A stretch of DNA of 64,000 nucleotides from Deltaproteobacteria bacterium (GTDB taxonomy: Bacteria; Desulfobacterota; Binatia; UTPRO1): positions 1-64,000 of the forward strand of contig JADYZW010000065.1 of assembly GCA_020852955.1 (NCBI GenBank), given 5' to 3'. The first letter of the stretch is position 1. Each line of letters starts with the position of its first letter. The position numbers and the translations under genes are program-made. The notes beneath the pieces are model-generated. The model was not told where the DNA came from, searched no databases, and was given only the letters and a program-made list of their open reading frames with translations. Positions 17,555 through 26,376 of the stretch are shown in pieces.

Positions 17555-18379
17555 GTGCATCCGATAATCTTCTCGATCGGACCGCTGACGGTCTACAGCT
17601 TCGGCGTCATGCTGGCGATCGCGTTCCTGGTCTCCGGCAACGTCGTGCAGCGCGAGCTGGCGCGAAAGGGCATGGACCCCGAGCTCGCGTCCTCGTTCGT
17701 GGTGTGGGCGGCGGTCGGAGGCCTCGTCGGGTCACGCGTGCTCTCCTTCGTCGACGACTGGGCGGGGTTCGTGCGCGACCCGCTCGCCTTCGTCTTCACC
17801 GGAGCCGGCTTCGTTTTCTACGGCGGATTGATCGGCGGCTTCCTCACGGTTTCGACGGTGATCTGGCGGCGCGGCCTCCCGTACTGGCGGGTGACCGACT
17901 GCATCGCGCCCGCGCTCGCGATCGGACAGGCGATCGGGCGCATCGGGTGCCAGCTCGCGGGCGACGGCGACTGGGGCGTGCCGACGACGCTGCCCTGGGG
18001 CATGAGCTTCCCGAACGCGATCATCGGCTGGGAGCAGTGGACGCGCGAGAACGACCTGCCGATCGACGTCCGGGTTCATCCCGCGCCGGTCTACGAGACG
18101 ATCCTCTACGGCCTCGTGTTCCTCGTGCTGTGGCGGCGGCGCCTGACGCCCCATCCCGACGGCTACATCCTCTGGATGTATTTTATCCTGAGCGGCGCCG
18201 CGCGCTTCCTGGTCGAGATCGTGCGCATCAACCCGCGGTTCGCCTTCGGCCTTTCGGAAGCCCAGTTCATCAGTCTCGCGCTCATGGCGATCGGCGCCGT
18301 GCAGATCTGGCGCGGCGCCGGCGCCGCGATGGCGGCGGCGCCGGCCGCGCCGCCGTCGGAACGACGGCGCGCATCGTGA
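17555..18379 (+). CDS. lgt: Prolipoprotein diacylglyceryl transferase
   Basis: About 274 residues, inner membrane enzyme that attaches diacylglycerol to the Cys of prolipoproteins. It begins HPIIFSIGPLTVYSFGVMLA, the usual Lgt N-terminus, so GTG 17555 is preferred over ATG 17543. The Lgt signature IGQAIGRIGCQLAGDGDWG and several membrane helices are clear. TATGGT lies seven bases before the GTG, again a leaderless layout, although no good -35 is seen. The stop overlaps the next start as GTGA. The many lipoprotein signals in this window are its expected substrates. Confidence 0.93.
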   Translation: MHPIIFSIGPLTVYSFGVMLAIAFLVSGNVVQRELARKGMDPELASSFVVWAAVGGLVGSRVLSFVDDWAGFVRDPLAFVFTGAGFVFYGGLIGGFLTVSTVIWRRGLPYWRVTDCIAPALAIGQAIGRIGCQLAGDGDWGVPTTLPWGMSFPNAIIGWEQWTRENDLPIDVRVHPAPVYETILYGLVFLVLWRRRLTPHPDGYILWMYFILSGAARFLVEIVRINPRFAFGLSEAQFISLALMAIGAVQIWRGAGAAMAAAPAAPPSERRRAS

Positions 18380-18918
18380 GCGCGACCGCGATCTCCCGGC
18401 GCGCGGCCCTCGGCTGGCTCGCGTGTGGCCTCGCCGCGGCGAGCGGCGTCGGGTGCACGCAGGGCGGCGCGCTCGTCGGCCAGTCGGCTCCCGAGTTCTC
18501 GCTCGCAGACCTCCGGGGCAACGCAGTCCGTCTGGCGAACCTCAAGGGACGGGTCGTCTTCGTAAACGTGTGGGCGACCTGGTGCGAGCCGTGCCGGCAG
18601 GAGATGCCGTCGATGCAGGCCCTCTACGCCACGCTCGCCGGGCCGGACTTCGAGATGCTGGCGGTCAACAGCGATCAGTCGGAGCGGAGCGTCGTCGAGC
18701 GGTTCGTGCAGACGTATGGGCTCACGTTCCCGGTGTTGCCCGATCCCGACCTGCAGGTGGCGGGGCGTTATCGGGTGACCGGCTATCCCGAGACCTTCGT
18801 GATCGACCGCAACGGCATGATCGTCGCGCACGAGATCGGGCCGCGCCACTGGGACGCGCCCGACAGCCTCGCCGCGTTCCGCGGTCTCATCGAGCGCGGA
18901 CGCTGGGCGGGACTGTAG
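18376..18918 (+). CDS. TlpA-like thioredoxin-fold lipoprotein
   Basis: A 180-residue membrane-anchored thioredoxin. The signal ends in a lipobox-like SGVGC and starts with SRRAALGWL, so Tat-dependent export is possible. The redox motif WCEPC (Cys70, Cys73) is followed by the cis-Pro region GYPETFVIDRNG. Members reduce or oxidise periplasmic disulfides, often for cytochrome c maturation. It is translationally coupled to lgt. Its last 32 bases overlap the end of the convergent ACT-domain gene. Confidence 0.88.
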   Translation: MSATAISRRAALGWLACGLAAASGVGCTQGGALVGQSAPEFSLADLRGNAVRLANLKGRVVFVNVWATWCEPCRQEMPSMQALYATLAGPDFEMLAVNSDQSERSVVERFVQTYGLTFPVLPDPDLQVAGRYRVTGYPETFVIDRNGMIVAHEIGPRHWDAPDSLAAFRGLIERGRWAGL

Positions 18919-19327
18919 AGGCTGCAGCGCGGCCGGCCGGAGGCCGCCCGCCGCTCTTCAGCGAGCGCTTCGCCTTTGCGACGTCCGAGACGCGCAGGAA
19001 CACGGTCGCGGGTCCGCGTCCGGCGGTGCGGCTCGACCCGTACCTGTAGTCGATGTTGACGCGGGCGCGGCGCTCGATCGCTCCGGGCCGGTCGGGAAGC
19101 TCGACGGCGAGCACCTCGTGGACGATCGCGAGCGTGCCCGCCTCGCCGATCGGCTGCTCGGCCCCCCGCGGGTCCGACACGATCAGGCGGACGACGGCGT
19201 GATCGACCAGGTTCGCGACGCGGATCGCCTCGATGTTGACGGCATGCGCGGCGAGGTCGCGGCAGAGCGCCGCCAGGGATCCCGGGTTGTTGTCGATGAA
19301 GACCGACAGCTGCTTGTCCACCCGCAT
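18887..19327 (-). CDS. ACT-domain protein with a shortened second ACT repeat
   Basis: A 146-residue regulatory-type protein. The first ACT domain is normal (LSVFIDNNPGSLAALCRDLA, VNIEAIRVANLVDHAVVRLI). The second starts with VLAVELPDRPGAIERR and goes straight to ARVNIDYRYG, about ten residues shorter than usual, which removes most of the first helix. Stand-alone double-ACT proteins bind amino acids, but this one may be impaired. It overlaps the thioredoxin gene tail to tail and is divergent from the iron-uptake operon. Confidence 0.7.
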   Translation of the reverse strand: MRVDKQLSVFIDNNPGSLAALCRDLAAHAVNIEAIRVANLVDHAVVRLIVSDPRGAEQPIGEAGTLAIVHEVLAVELPDRPGAIERRARVNIDYRYGSSRTAGRGPATVFLRVSDVAKAKRSLKSGGRPPAGRAAASTVPPSVRAR

Positions 19328-19393
19328 CACGCCATCCCCCACGCGCGCCGGAGCAGCCACGCGCTCCGCGACCGTGCAAAGTCGGGCGGCGAA

Positions 19394-19422
19394 TTGACAG
19401 CCCTTCGGGCCGCATATAGCGA
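19394..19422 (+). promoter_or_regulatory. Promoter of the iron-uptake operon
   Basis: TTGACA (19394-19399) is followed by TATAGC (19415-19420, 15-base spacer) or TAGCGA (19417-19422, 17-base spacer). The spacer contains a small GCCC-TTC-GGGC hairpin. The -10 nearly touches ATG 19425, so either the mRNA starts inside the annotated start or translation begins at ATG 19452. Confidence 0.5.
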
Positions 19423-19424
19423 GA

Positions 19425-20804
19425 ATGAGTATCACATTCACTCGTGCACCGATGGTCGGTCTCGTCGTGCTCGGCCTTGCGTCCGGCTGCACGTCGACTC
19501 CCTCCGATGCGCCCGCGCCCGTCGCGGCGCGCGCCGCCGCGCACCGCGATCTCGCGGGCGACCTGCTCGGGGCGTTGAAGCTCGTCCGGCAGGAGTACCG
19601 GAACGCCGTCGCCTCCGGCGGCGGGACCGTCATCGATGCCACCGAATACGCCGAGAGTGAGATCTTCGCCGAGCAGGCGGAGCGGAAGGCCGCCACCTGG
19701 CGCGCCGCCGGCAGCCTCGCCGACGTTGGGCAGGTCGACGAGCTCGCCCGCCGATTGGCCGCGATCCGCGCCGCGGTCGGACGCAAGGCTCCGCATGCGG
19801 CGGTGGTCGACGAGGCGGCCGCCGCGATCGCGATCGTCGAGCGGGCGATGGCCGGTGCCGTGCCGGAGGCGATCCGCGGGGTGGCGCTGGCGACGACCCG
19901 CGCCGATCAGTGGATCCAGGCGGAGGAGATCGTCGGCGACTACCGCATCGGCCTCGCCTCCGACCGGGCGCAGTCGATCTTCGTGCGCCGCGGCGAGTCG
20001 CTGGTGCCCGCCGCCGCGGCGCCCGTCGGGAGCGCGTACGTGGCGGTCCTGCTGCGCGAACGTCGCACGAAGCGCCCGCTCTCGGCGGCGGACGTCGCGC
20101 TCGTGATCGAAGGGCAGGGCGCGCGCACGGCGACGCGCCTTGCGGAGCTGTGGGGCGACGTGCACCAGTACGGTGCGAACGTCGCGCTCCCCGCGGACGG
20201 TCCGGTGACGGTCACGGTGCGGATCGCGCCACCGGCGTACGCCCGCCACGGCGACATGTTGGCCGCGTTCGTCGCGCCGGCGACCGCCACGTTCCACGGT
20301 CAGGTCCGCGATCGTGCGCTCGCGTTCGACGCGAAGCCGGTGACGCCGGTGGATCAGGACTACGGTATCGGCGACGACGTGCTGCAGGCGATCGCCGAGG
20401 CGGGCGAGCTCCACGATGCCGGCGCCTATCGGGTCGGGCTGATCGTGGAAGGCCCGGAGCCGATCTGGCAATGGCGGGACGGCGCGCCCGTGCTCGAGCC
20501 GGTCGCGGCGGACGCCACGAACCACGTCGAGGTGGTGCTGGTCGATCGCGCGAGCGGCCAGCTCGTGCCGCGCGCCGGGATCGACCTCGTCTTCCTGGCG
20601 ACGGGCAACGAGGTCGGTCACGCGACGCTGACCCCGCTCTTGTCCGTGTTCTCACACTACGGGCGCACGATCGTCGTGCCAAAGGAGGCGACGTCGGTGC
20701 GTATCCACGTGCATCCGCCAGCGATCGGCGCGCTCGGAGCGCCCCGGCTCGCCGATCCGGCGGACGTCGAGCTGCCGCTGCCGGCGGTCCGGAAGGAGTC
20801 CTGA
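19425..20804 (+). CDS. Lipoprotein with FTR1-like periplasmic and Tp34/P19-like iron-binding domains
   Basis: A 459-residue lipoprotein (signal ending LGLASGC). Residues 40-160 resemble the periplasmic helical part fused to some FTR1 permeases (LVRQEYRNAVASGG, EYAESEIFAEQAERKA). Residues about 180-310 contain DYRIGLA and WGDVHQYGANVALPADGPVT, which fits the Tp34/P19 ferrous-iron-binding family. It most likely hands Fe2+ to the FTR1 permease encoded next. An in-frame ATG at 19452 is a possible alternative start. The FTR1 start overlaps its stop. Confidence 0.7.
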   Translation: MSITFTRAPMVGLVVLGLASGCTSTPSDAPAPVAARAAAHRDLAGDLLGALKLVRQEYRNAVASGGGTVIDATEYAESEIFAEQAERKAATWRAAGSLADVGQVDELARRLAAIRAAVGRKAPHAAVVDEAAAAIAIVERAMAGAVPEAIRGVALATTRADQWIQAEEIVGDYRIGLASDRAQSIFVRRGESLVPAAAAPVGSAYVAVLLRERRTKRPLSAADVALVIEGQGARTATRLAELWGDVHQYGANVALPADGPVTVTVRIAPPAYARHGDMLAAFVAPATATFHGQVRDRALAFDAKPVTPVDQDYGIGDDVLQAIAEAGELHDAGAYRVGLIVEGPEPIWQWRDGAPVLEPVAADATNHVEVVLVDRASGQLVPRAGIDLVFLATGNEVGHATLTPLLSVFSHYGRTIVVPKEATSVRIHVHPPAIGALGAPRLADPADVELPLPAVRKES

Positions 20805-22000
20805 CGTCGATCCGCCGTCCTCTCGCGACCCTGCTCGGGTTCGCGGTGCTCACGATCGTGGCGACGGCCTTCGGCGCCGCCGCGACGCCAGACGACCTCG
20901 CGGCGACGATTCGCGCTGCCGCCGAGCGGTATCCCGCCGGCGACGCGCACCTCGCGGTCGGCGACGCCTTCCTCCAGTTCGAGACGTCGCCCGCCGACGC
21001 CGACCTGAAAGGGCGGAATCCGTCGCGCTATGCCGACCTCGAGGTGCGCTGGCTCGGGCTCGTGGCGGCCATGAGGGACGGCAGGCCCGCGGGCGAGGTG
21101 CGCGAGCAGGCGGCGGCGCTCGCCGCGACGCTCGACGACCTCGGCGGCGACGTAGAGACGTCGGGCGGCCGCTCGAGCCTCTTCCTGGACGCGTGCCTCA
21201 TCATTCTGCGCGAAGGCTTCGAGGCGATCGTGGTGCTGGCCGCGCTCGCGGCCTCCCTCGAGAAGGTGCGCCAGGGCGACAAGCGCCGGCTCCTCTACGC
21301 AGGCGCCGGCACGGCCGTGGCTGCGAGCGTCGCGCTCGCGGTCGCGGCCCGCCTCGTGGCGCCGGTCGGCGGACATGCCCGCGAGGCGCTCGAGGGGGTC
21401 ACGATGCTCGCGGCGGCGGCGGTGCTCTTCACGGCGTCGTACTGGTTGATCTCGAAGGCGGAAGCGCGCCGTTGGCAGGAGTTCGTACGCGCCAAGCTGA
21501 AAGGAGCGCTGAGCTCGCGCCGGCGCGGCGCGCTCTTCGTGCTGGCGTTCCTGGTCGTGTTCCGCGAGGGCTTCGAGACCGTGCTCTTCTACGAGGCGCT
21601 GCTCGGGCGCGCCCGGGCGGCGACGGCGACGTCGGCGGTGTGGAGCGGCGTCGGCGTGGGCGTTCTCGGGCTCGCGGTCGTCGCGGCGCTGCTCTTCCGC
21701 TACGGCATCCGCGTTCCGATCCGGCGGTTCTTCGCGGTGACGGGGATCCTCCTCTATGCGCTCGCGTTCAAGTTCGTGGGGGGTGGCGTGCGTGAGCTCC
21801 AGGAGGCGGGCTGGATCGGCGTCACGCCGGCGCCCGTTCCGAACGTGGCCGCCCTCCGGGACTGGCTCGCGATCTACCCCTTCGTGGAGCCCCTGCTCGC
21901 GCAGGCGGCGCTGATCCTCGCGCTCGTGATCGGCGCGGGGTACGCGTTCGTTACGCGCCCGGGGCCGGAAGGGGCGGCGCCCGAGCCGCTCCGGTCGTGA
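20801..22000 (+). CDS. FTR1-family high-affinity iron permease
   Basis: About 399 residues: signal segment, a periplasmic domain of about 110 residues, then seven membrane helices. The two diagnostic REGFE motifs are present (LREGFEAIVVLAAL and FREGFETVLFYEALLG). No ATG or GTG precedes the signal sequence; the natural start is CTG 20801, which overlaps the previous stop as CTGA, with GGAAGGAG just upstream. Iron is probably imported after oxidation, as in Ftr/Efe systems, with the lipoprotein and cytochrome c encoded on either side. Confidence 0.88.
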   Translation: MTSIRRPLATLLGFAVLTIVATAFGAAATPDDLAATIRAAAERYPAGDAHLAVGDAFLQFETSPADADLKGRNPSRYADLEVRWLGLVAAMRDGRPAGEVREQAAALAATLDDLGGDVETSGGRSSLFLDACLIILREGFEAIVVLAALAASLEKVRQGDKRRLLYAGAGTAVAASVALAVAARLVAPVGGHAREALEGVTMLAAAAVLFTASYWLISKAEARRWQEFVRAKLKGALSSRRRGALFVLAFLVVFREGFETVLFYEALLGRARAATATSAVWSGVGVGVLGLAVVAALLFRYGIRVPIRRFFAVTGILLYALAFKFVGGGVRELQEAGWIGVTPAPVPNVAALRDWLAIYPFVEPLLAQAALILALVIGAGYAFVTRPGPEGAAPEPLRS

Positions 22001-22419
22001 ATCGGCGGAGCGTCGGACTCGGCGGTGCGCTCGCGGGGCTCGCGGCGGCGGCCTGGCTCGCGGTGGCGTCGACGCGCGTGCGCGAGGACCTCCCCGGGGA
22101 GCTCGTCGGGAAACGCAACCCGCTGGTCGGACCCGAGGCGGTCGCCGCCGGCGCACGCGTCTTCCACGAGCATTGCGCGAGCTGCCACGGCGACGCGGCG
22201 GACGGTCTCGGCCCGGCGGCCGACGGCCTCGTGCCGCCGCCCGCGGACTTCACGGGCGGCGCCGTCCTCGTCCGACACAGCGACGCGTATCTCTACTGGC
22301 GGATCAGCGCGGGAAAGCCCGGAACCGCGATGCCGTCCTTCCACGGCACGCTCGGCGAGACCGAGCGCTGGCAGGTGGTCGGCTACCTCCGCAGCCTCGC
22401 GCCGCCGGTGCGGCGATGA
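21997..22419 (+). CDS. Mono-haem cytochrome c
   Basis: A 140-residue exported or membrane-anchored cytochrome c. The N-terminal segment is hydrophobic. The haem motif is CASCH and the axial Met lies in AMPSFHGTL. It overlaps the FTR1 gene as GTGA. In iron-uptake systems with FTR1 an associated redox protein may oxidise Fe2+ during transport; that is the most likely role here. Confidence 0.85.
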   Translation: MNRRSVGLGGALAGLAAAAWLAVASTRVREDLPGELVGKRNPLVGPEAVAAGARVFHEHCASCHGDAADGLGPAADGLVPPPADFTGGAVLVRHSDAYLYWRISAGKPGTAMPSFHGTLGETERWQVVGYLRSLAPPVRR

Positions 22420-22444
22420 TGCCCCACCCGACCGCGCTTCCACC

Positions 22445-22473
22445 TTTGCGACGCTATCCCGGTCTTGTATAGT
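22445..22473 (+). promoter_or_regulatory. Promoter of ctpA
   Basis: TTTGCG (22445-22450), 17 bases, TATAGT (22468-22473). Transcription would start near 22480, leaving a leader of about 26 bases that includes GGAG before ATG 22506. This gene therefore has a conventional leader, unlike several others here. Confidence 0.6.
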
Positions 22474-22505
22474 TGCGCGACTTTCCTTCGGAACGGAGCG
22501 CAACG

Positions 22506-23879
22506 ATGCCACGTCGGCGACGCAGTCTCACCCTCTTCCTCGCGTTCTTCGCGATGCTCGCGTTCATGCTCTCGGGGGGGAGGGGCGTGCCGCGGGTGGA
22601 CGCCGTCGGCAAGGACGCGGCCTACGAAAACCTCCAGACCTTCACCAACATCCTCGCCATCGTGCAGAAGAACTACGTCGAGGAGGTCACGACCGAGCAA
22701 CTCGTCGAGGGCGCGATCAACGGCATGCTGACCTCGTTGGACCCGCACAGCGCCTATCTGACGCCCGACCTCTACAAGGAGCTGCAGGTCGACACCAAGG
22801 GCAGCTTCGGCGGTCTCGGCATCGAGATCACGGTGCGCAACGGCGTCCTCACCGTCGTCGCGCCGATCGAGGACACGCCCGCCGCCCGCGCCGGCGTCAA
22901 GGCGGGCGACCAGGTCATCAAGATCGACGGCGAGTTCACCAAGGACATGACGCTCATCGAGGCCGTGAAGAAGATGCGCGGTCCGAAGGGCAGCAAGGTC
23001 GTCATCTCCATCAAGCGCGACGGCGTGAACTCGCTCTTCGACGTCACGCTCGTGCGCGAGGTCATCAAGGTCCAGAGCGTCAAGTCGAGGATGCTCGACA
23101 AGGGCTACGGCTACATCCGGCTCGCGCAGTTCCAGGAGCGGAGCGCCAACGACGTCGAGCGGGTCCTCGAGCAATGGAGCCGCGAGGGCGCGATCGAGGG
23201 CATCGTCCTCGACCTGCGGAACGACCCCGGCGGCCTGCTGACCCAGGCGGTCAAGATCTCCGACCTCTTCCTCGACGCCGGCATGATCGTCTACACCGAC
23301 GGCCGCCTGGAGAATCAGAAACAGAAGTACTTCGCACGCCGCCCGGGCAGCTATACCGACTTCCCGATGGTGGTGCTCGTGAACGGGGGCACCGCGAGCG
23401 CTTCGGAGATCGTCGCCGGCGCGCTGCAGGACCACAAGCGCGCCGTGATCCTCGGTACGACCACCTTCGGCAAGGGGTCGGTGCAGACGATCCTGCCGCT
23501 CGACGACAATTCGGCGCTGCGCCTGACGACCGCGCGCTACTACACGCCGAGCGGGCGCTCGATCCAGGCGACCGGCATCGTGCCGGACATCGCCATGGAG
23601 AACGTGCTGATGGCGCGGGTCGGCGAGTCGGGCAAGCGGTCCACGGGGCTCCGCGAGGCGAATCTGCCGCGACACTTCGAGAACAAGAAGGGCGTCGCGC
23701 CGGCGGTCGGCGAGCCCGACGGGGAACCCGAAACGCCGGCCGACGAGCTTCCCGAGCCGGAAGACGAGGTCGGCATCAAGGAAGGGGAGCTCGGGAAGGA
23801 CCCGCAGCTCGACCACGCGCTCGAGCTTCTGAAGAGCTGGAAGGTCTTCAAGACGCTGGTCGCGAAGCGCGAAGAATAG
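22506..23879 (+). CDS. ctpA: Carboxy-terminal processing protease (S41, PDZ domain)
   Basis: A 457-residue periplasmic S41 protease. A signal sequence (SLTLFLAFFAMLAFML) is followed by a helical region, a PDZ domain (about 100-190, GSFGGLGIEI and AGVKAGDQVIKIDGE), and the catalytic core. The Ser/Lys dyad is visible in GGTASASEIVAGAL (near Ser298) and TTFGKGSVQT (Lys323), 25 residues apart as in CtpA. The C-terminus has an acidic low-complexity stretch. It trims or degrades envelope proteins. The upstream promoter and SD support ATG 22506 over in-frame TTG 22473. Confidence 0.92.
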   Translation: MPRRRRSLTLFLAFFAMLAFMLSGGRGVPRVDAVGKDAAYENLQTFTNILAIVQKNYVEEVTTEQLVEGAINGMLTSLDPHSAYLTPDLYKELQVDTKGSFGGLGIEITVRNGVLTVVAPIEDTPAARAGVKAGDQVIKIDGEFTKDMTLIEAVKKMRGPKGSKVVISIKRDGVNSLFDVTLVREVIKVQSVKSRMLDKGYGYIRLAQFQERSANDVERVLEQWSREGAIEGIVLDLRNDPGGLLTQAVKISDLFLDAGMIVYTDGRLENQKQKYFARRPGSYTDFPMVVLVNGGTASASEIVAGALQDHKRAVILGTTTFGKGSVQTILPLDDNSALRLTTARYYTPSGRSIQATGIVPDIAMENVLMARVGESGKRSTGLREANLPRHFENKKGVAPAVGEPDGEPETPADELPEPEDEVGIKEGELGKDPQLDHALELLKSWKVFKTLVAKREE

Positions 23880-23924
23880 CCGGCGGGGCGCAGGCGCGCG
23901 ACGGGCGCGCGCTCTGGAGGGGTG

Positions 23925-24887
23925 GTGGCGGGATCACGGCGGAAGGCGGTGCGGAGGGGGCGCCCGAGGCGCGGGCGGCGTCATGCGACCTCCGGCCCGC
24001 GGTTCGTGGCGGCGGCGATCGGCATCGTGGCCTTCGGAGGGCTCCTGCTCTGGCTCCGGCCGCGTCAGCTGCCGCCGCCCTCGCTCTCGCCGCCGAGGAT
24101 GGTGACGTTGGCGGAGCGCGCCGCGGCGAAGGCGGAGGCGGAGGCGAAGGCGAGCGCGGGTGCCGTCACGGCCGCGCCCGCCGCGGCCGCGCGGCAGGGC
24201 GAGGCGCCGGCCCCGCGCCGCGCCGCCCCCCGGGTCGCCGTCGTGATCGACGACCTCGGCGACAGCCTCCACACCGCGCGCCGGGTGCTCGCGCTCGAGC
24301 CGCCCGTGACCGTGGCGGTGATCCCGTTTCGCGAGAACTCGGCGGCGGTCGCCGCCGCCGCGGTGTCGAACGGGCGCGAGGTCATCCTGCATCTGCCGCT
24401 CGAGCCGGAGCGCGACGGGGCCATGGCGGGGGGCGGGGGCTTTCTGCGAACGTCGATGGAGCCGCGGCATCTCGAGGGCCAGCTCGAGCGCGATCTCCGC
24501 GCCGTGCCGTACATCGTCGGTGTGAACGGCCACATGGGCTCGCGCTTCACGAGCGATCCGCGCGCCATGCGGACCTTGCTTACGGCGCTTCGCGCGCGCG
24601 GGCTCTTCTTCCTCGACAGCAAGACGAGCCCGGAGTCGGTCGCGGGTGAGCTCGCGGATGGACTGGGGGTGCCGTTCGCCGAGCGGAACGTCTTCCTCGA
24701 CCACGACCCGTCGCCGGATGCCGTCGCCCGGGCGCTCGCGGTTGCCGCCCGGGTCGCACGCCGGACCGGGCAGGCGATCGCCATCGGCCATCCGCACCCC
24801 TCGACCCTCGCCGCGCTCGCGACATGGCTGCCCGCGGCAACGCGCGACGGCTTCGAGATCGTTCCCGTCTCCGCGCTCGTACGGTGA
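23925..24887 (+). CDS. Divergent polysaccharide deacetylase (YibQ/DUF610)
   Basis: About 321 residues with an N-terminal Arg-rich stretch, one membrane segment (FVAAAIGIVAFGGLLLWL), a Pro/Ala linker and a divergent NodB-fold deacetylase domain. Family motifs are VAVVIDDLGDSLHTA, VILHLPLEP, VNGHMGSRFTSD, FFLDSKTSPESVA and AIAIGHPHPSTL. Genes of this family typically lie next to ctpA, as here, but the substrate is unproven. GGAGG at 23916-23920 fits the second of two adjacent GTG codons best. Confidence 0.85.
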   Translation: MAGSRRKAVRRGRPRRGRRHATSGPRFVAAAIGIVAFGGLLLWLRPRQLPPPSLSPPRMVTLAERAAAKAEAEAKASAGAVTAAPAAAARQGEAPAPRRAAPRVAVVIDDLGDSLHTARRVLALEPPVTVAVIPFRENSAAVAAAAVSNGREVILHLPLEPERDGAMAGGGGFLRTSMEPRHLEGQLERDLRAVPYIVGVNGHMGSRFTSDPRAMRTLLTALRARGLFFLDSKTSPESVAGELADGLGVPFAERNVFLDHDPSPDAVARALAVAARVARRTGQAIAIGHPHPSTLAALATWLPAATRDGFEIVPVSALVR

Positions 24888-24953
24888 ACGCCGGCGTGGG
24901 TCGCGCGGCGCTCCGAGCCGCGGACCTGACGCCCGCGCGCCGCGCTCGCGACG

Positions 24954-24982
24954 TGGACCTGGTGGAAAATGCGAGCTAGGGT
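24954..24982 (+). promoter_or_regulatory. Sigma70-type promoter, leaderless start of xseA
   Basis: TGGACC (24954-24959), 17 bases, TAGGGT (24977-24982), eight bases, ATG 24991. Nearly the same sequence lies before the aminopeptidase gene at 9561, including the upstream GC block. Confidence 0.55.
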
Positions 24983-24990
24983 CGGCTCGC

Positions 24991-26376
24991 ATGGTCGTCG
25001 CACGCCCGCGCCGCGCGCCCGCGCCGCTCTCGGTGTCGCAGCTGACGGCGCTCGTCCGCGGCGCGCTCGATCGGGAGATCGGAAGCGTTCTCGTCGCCGG
25101 AGAGATCTCGAATCTCCGACCCGCGGCCTCCGGTCACGTGTACTTCACGCTCAAGGACGACCGGAGCCAGCTGCGCTGCGTGATGTTCCGGAGCGTGGCG
25201 CAGCTGCTGGTGTTCCGTCCCGAGCACGGGCAGGAGGTCATCCTCCGGGGCCGCGTCGATCTCTATTCCGAGCGCGGCGAACTGCAGCTCTACGTCGATC
25301 GTATGGAGCCGCAGGGTCGGGGCGCGCTCCAGCTCGCCTTCGAACAGATGAAGGCGCGGCTCGCGGCGGAGGGCCTCTTCGACGAGGATCGCAAGCGGGC
25401 GCTGCCCTTCTTCCCGTCCCGGATCGGGATCGCGACTGCGCTGAACGGGGCCGCCCTGCACGACATCCTGGTGATCCTGCGCGCGCGCTGCCCCGTGGTT
25501 CCGGTGGTCGTGCGGCCGGTGCGCGTGCAGGGCCCAGGCTCCGCCGACGACATCTGTCAGGCGATTGCGGACCTCAATCGCGATCCCGCGCTCGACGTGT
25601 TGATCGTCGGCCGCGGCGGCGGCTCGCTCGAGGATCTCTGGTCGTTCAACGAGGAATCGGTCGCGCGCGCCATCGCGGCGTCGGGCGTTCCGGTCGTGTC
25701 GGCGGTCGGGCACGAGATCGACTTCACGATCGCCGACTTCGTCGCGGACCGCCGCGCTCCGACGCCGACCGCGGCCGCCGAAATGGTCGTGCCGCGCCTC
25801 GCGGACCTCCGCGCGCTGGTCGCGCGCGGCCAGGCTGGGTTGGCGGGCGCGCTCGGGAGACGCAGCGAGCGCGAGCAGCGCCATCTCGCGCAGCTGGCAG
25901 GCCGCCTCCGGGATCCCCGGCGTCGGATCCGCGATCTCCGCGCCGCGACGGACGCCGGGGCGGCGCGGCTCGATGCCGCGATGCGGCGGCGACTCACCGC
26001 CGCCCGCGCGCAGGCCGATACCGGCGCGCATCGGCTCGCCATGCAGCATCCGGGGGCGCGGATCGCGGCGCTCGCGCGCGCGGTCGCCCTCTTGCGCCAT
26101 CGCCTGGGTCTCGACGGCCGACGGGCGCTCGCGGCCGCGCGGGAGCGGGTGGGGCGCGCGGCCGCCGCGCTCGACGGCCTGAGCCCGCTCGCCGTGTTGG
26201 CGCGCGGCTACAGCCTCGTGCGGCGGGTCGAGGACGGCGCGATCGTCCGGGCGGGCGCGGCGCTGGCGGCCGGCGACGAGATCGACATCCGCTTCGCGGT
26301 CGGCTCCGCGCGCGCGCGCGTGCTCGCGCCCGCCGGCCGGCGCGCCGCGAAGCGGACTACCGGAGGGTCTCCATGA
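24991..26376 (+). CDS. xseA: Exodeoxyribonuclease VII large subunit
   Basis: A 461-residue nuclease subunit. It opens with an OB fold (LSVSQLTALVRGALD, LVAGEISNLRPAASGHVYFTLKD), followed by the catalytic domain (FPSRIGIATALNGAALHDIL, VLIVGRGGGSLEDLWSFNEE, VSAVGHEIDFTIADFVADRRAPTPTAAAE in part) and a long coiled coil. It degrades single-stranded DNA together with XseB. It is first in an xseA-xseB-ispA chain of four-base overlaps. Confidence 0.95.
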   Translation: MVVARPRRAPAPLSVSQLTALVRGALDREIGSVLVAGEISNLRPAASGHVYFTLKDDRSQLRCVMFRSVAQLLVFRPEHGQEVILRGRVDLYSERGELQLYVDRMEPQGRGALQLAFEQMKARLAAEGLFDEDRKRALPFFPSRIGIATALNGAALHDILVILRARCPVVPVVVRPVRVQGPGSADDICQAIADLNRDPALDVLIVGRGGGSLEDLWSFNEESVARAIAASGVPVVSAVGHEIDFTIADFVADRRAPTPTAAAEMVVPRLADLRALVARGQAGLAGALGRRSEREQRHLAQLAGRLRDPRRRIRDLRAATDAGAARLDAAMRRRLTAARAQADTGAHRLAMQHPGARIAALARAVALLRHRLGLDGRRALAAARERVGRAAAALDGLSPLAVLARGYSLVRRVEDGAIVRAGAALAAGDEIDIRFAVGSARARVLAPAGRRAAKRTTGGSP

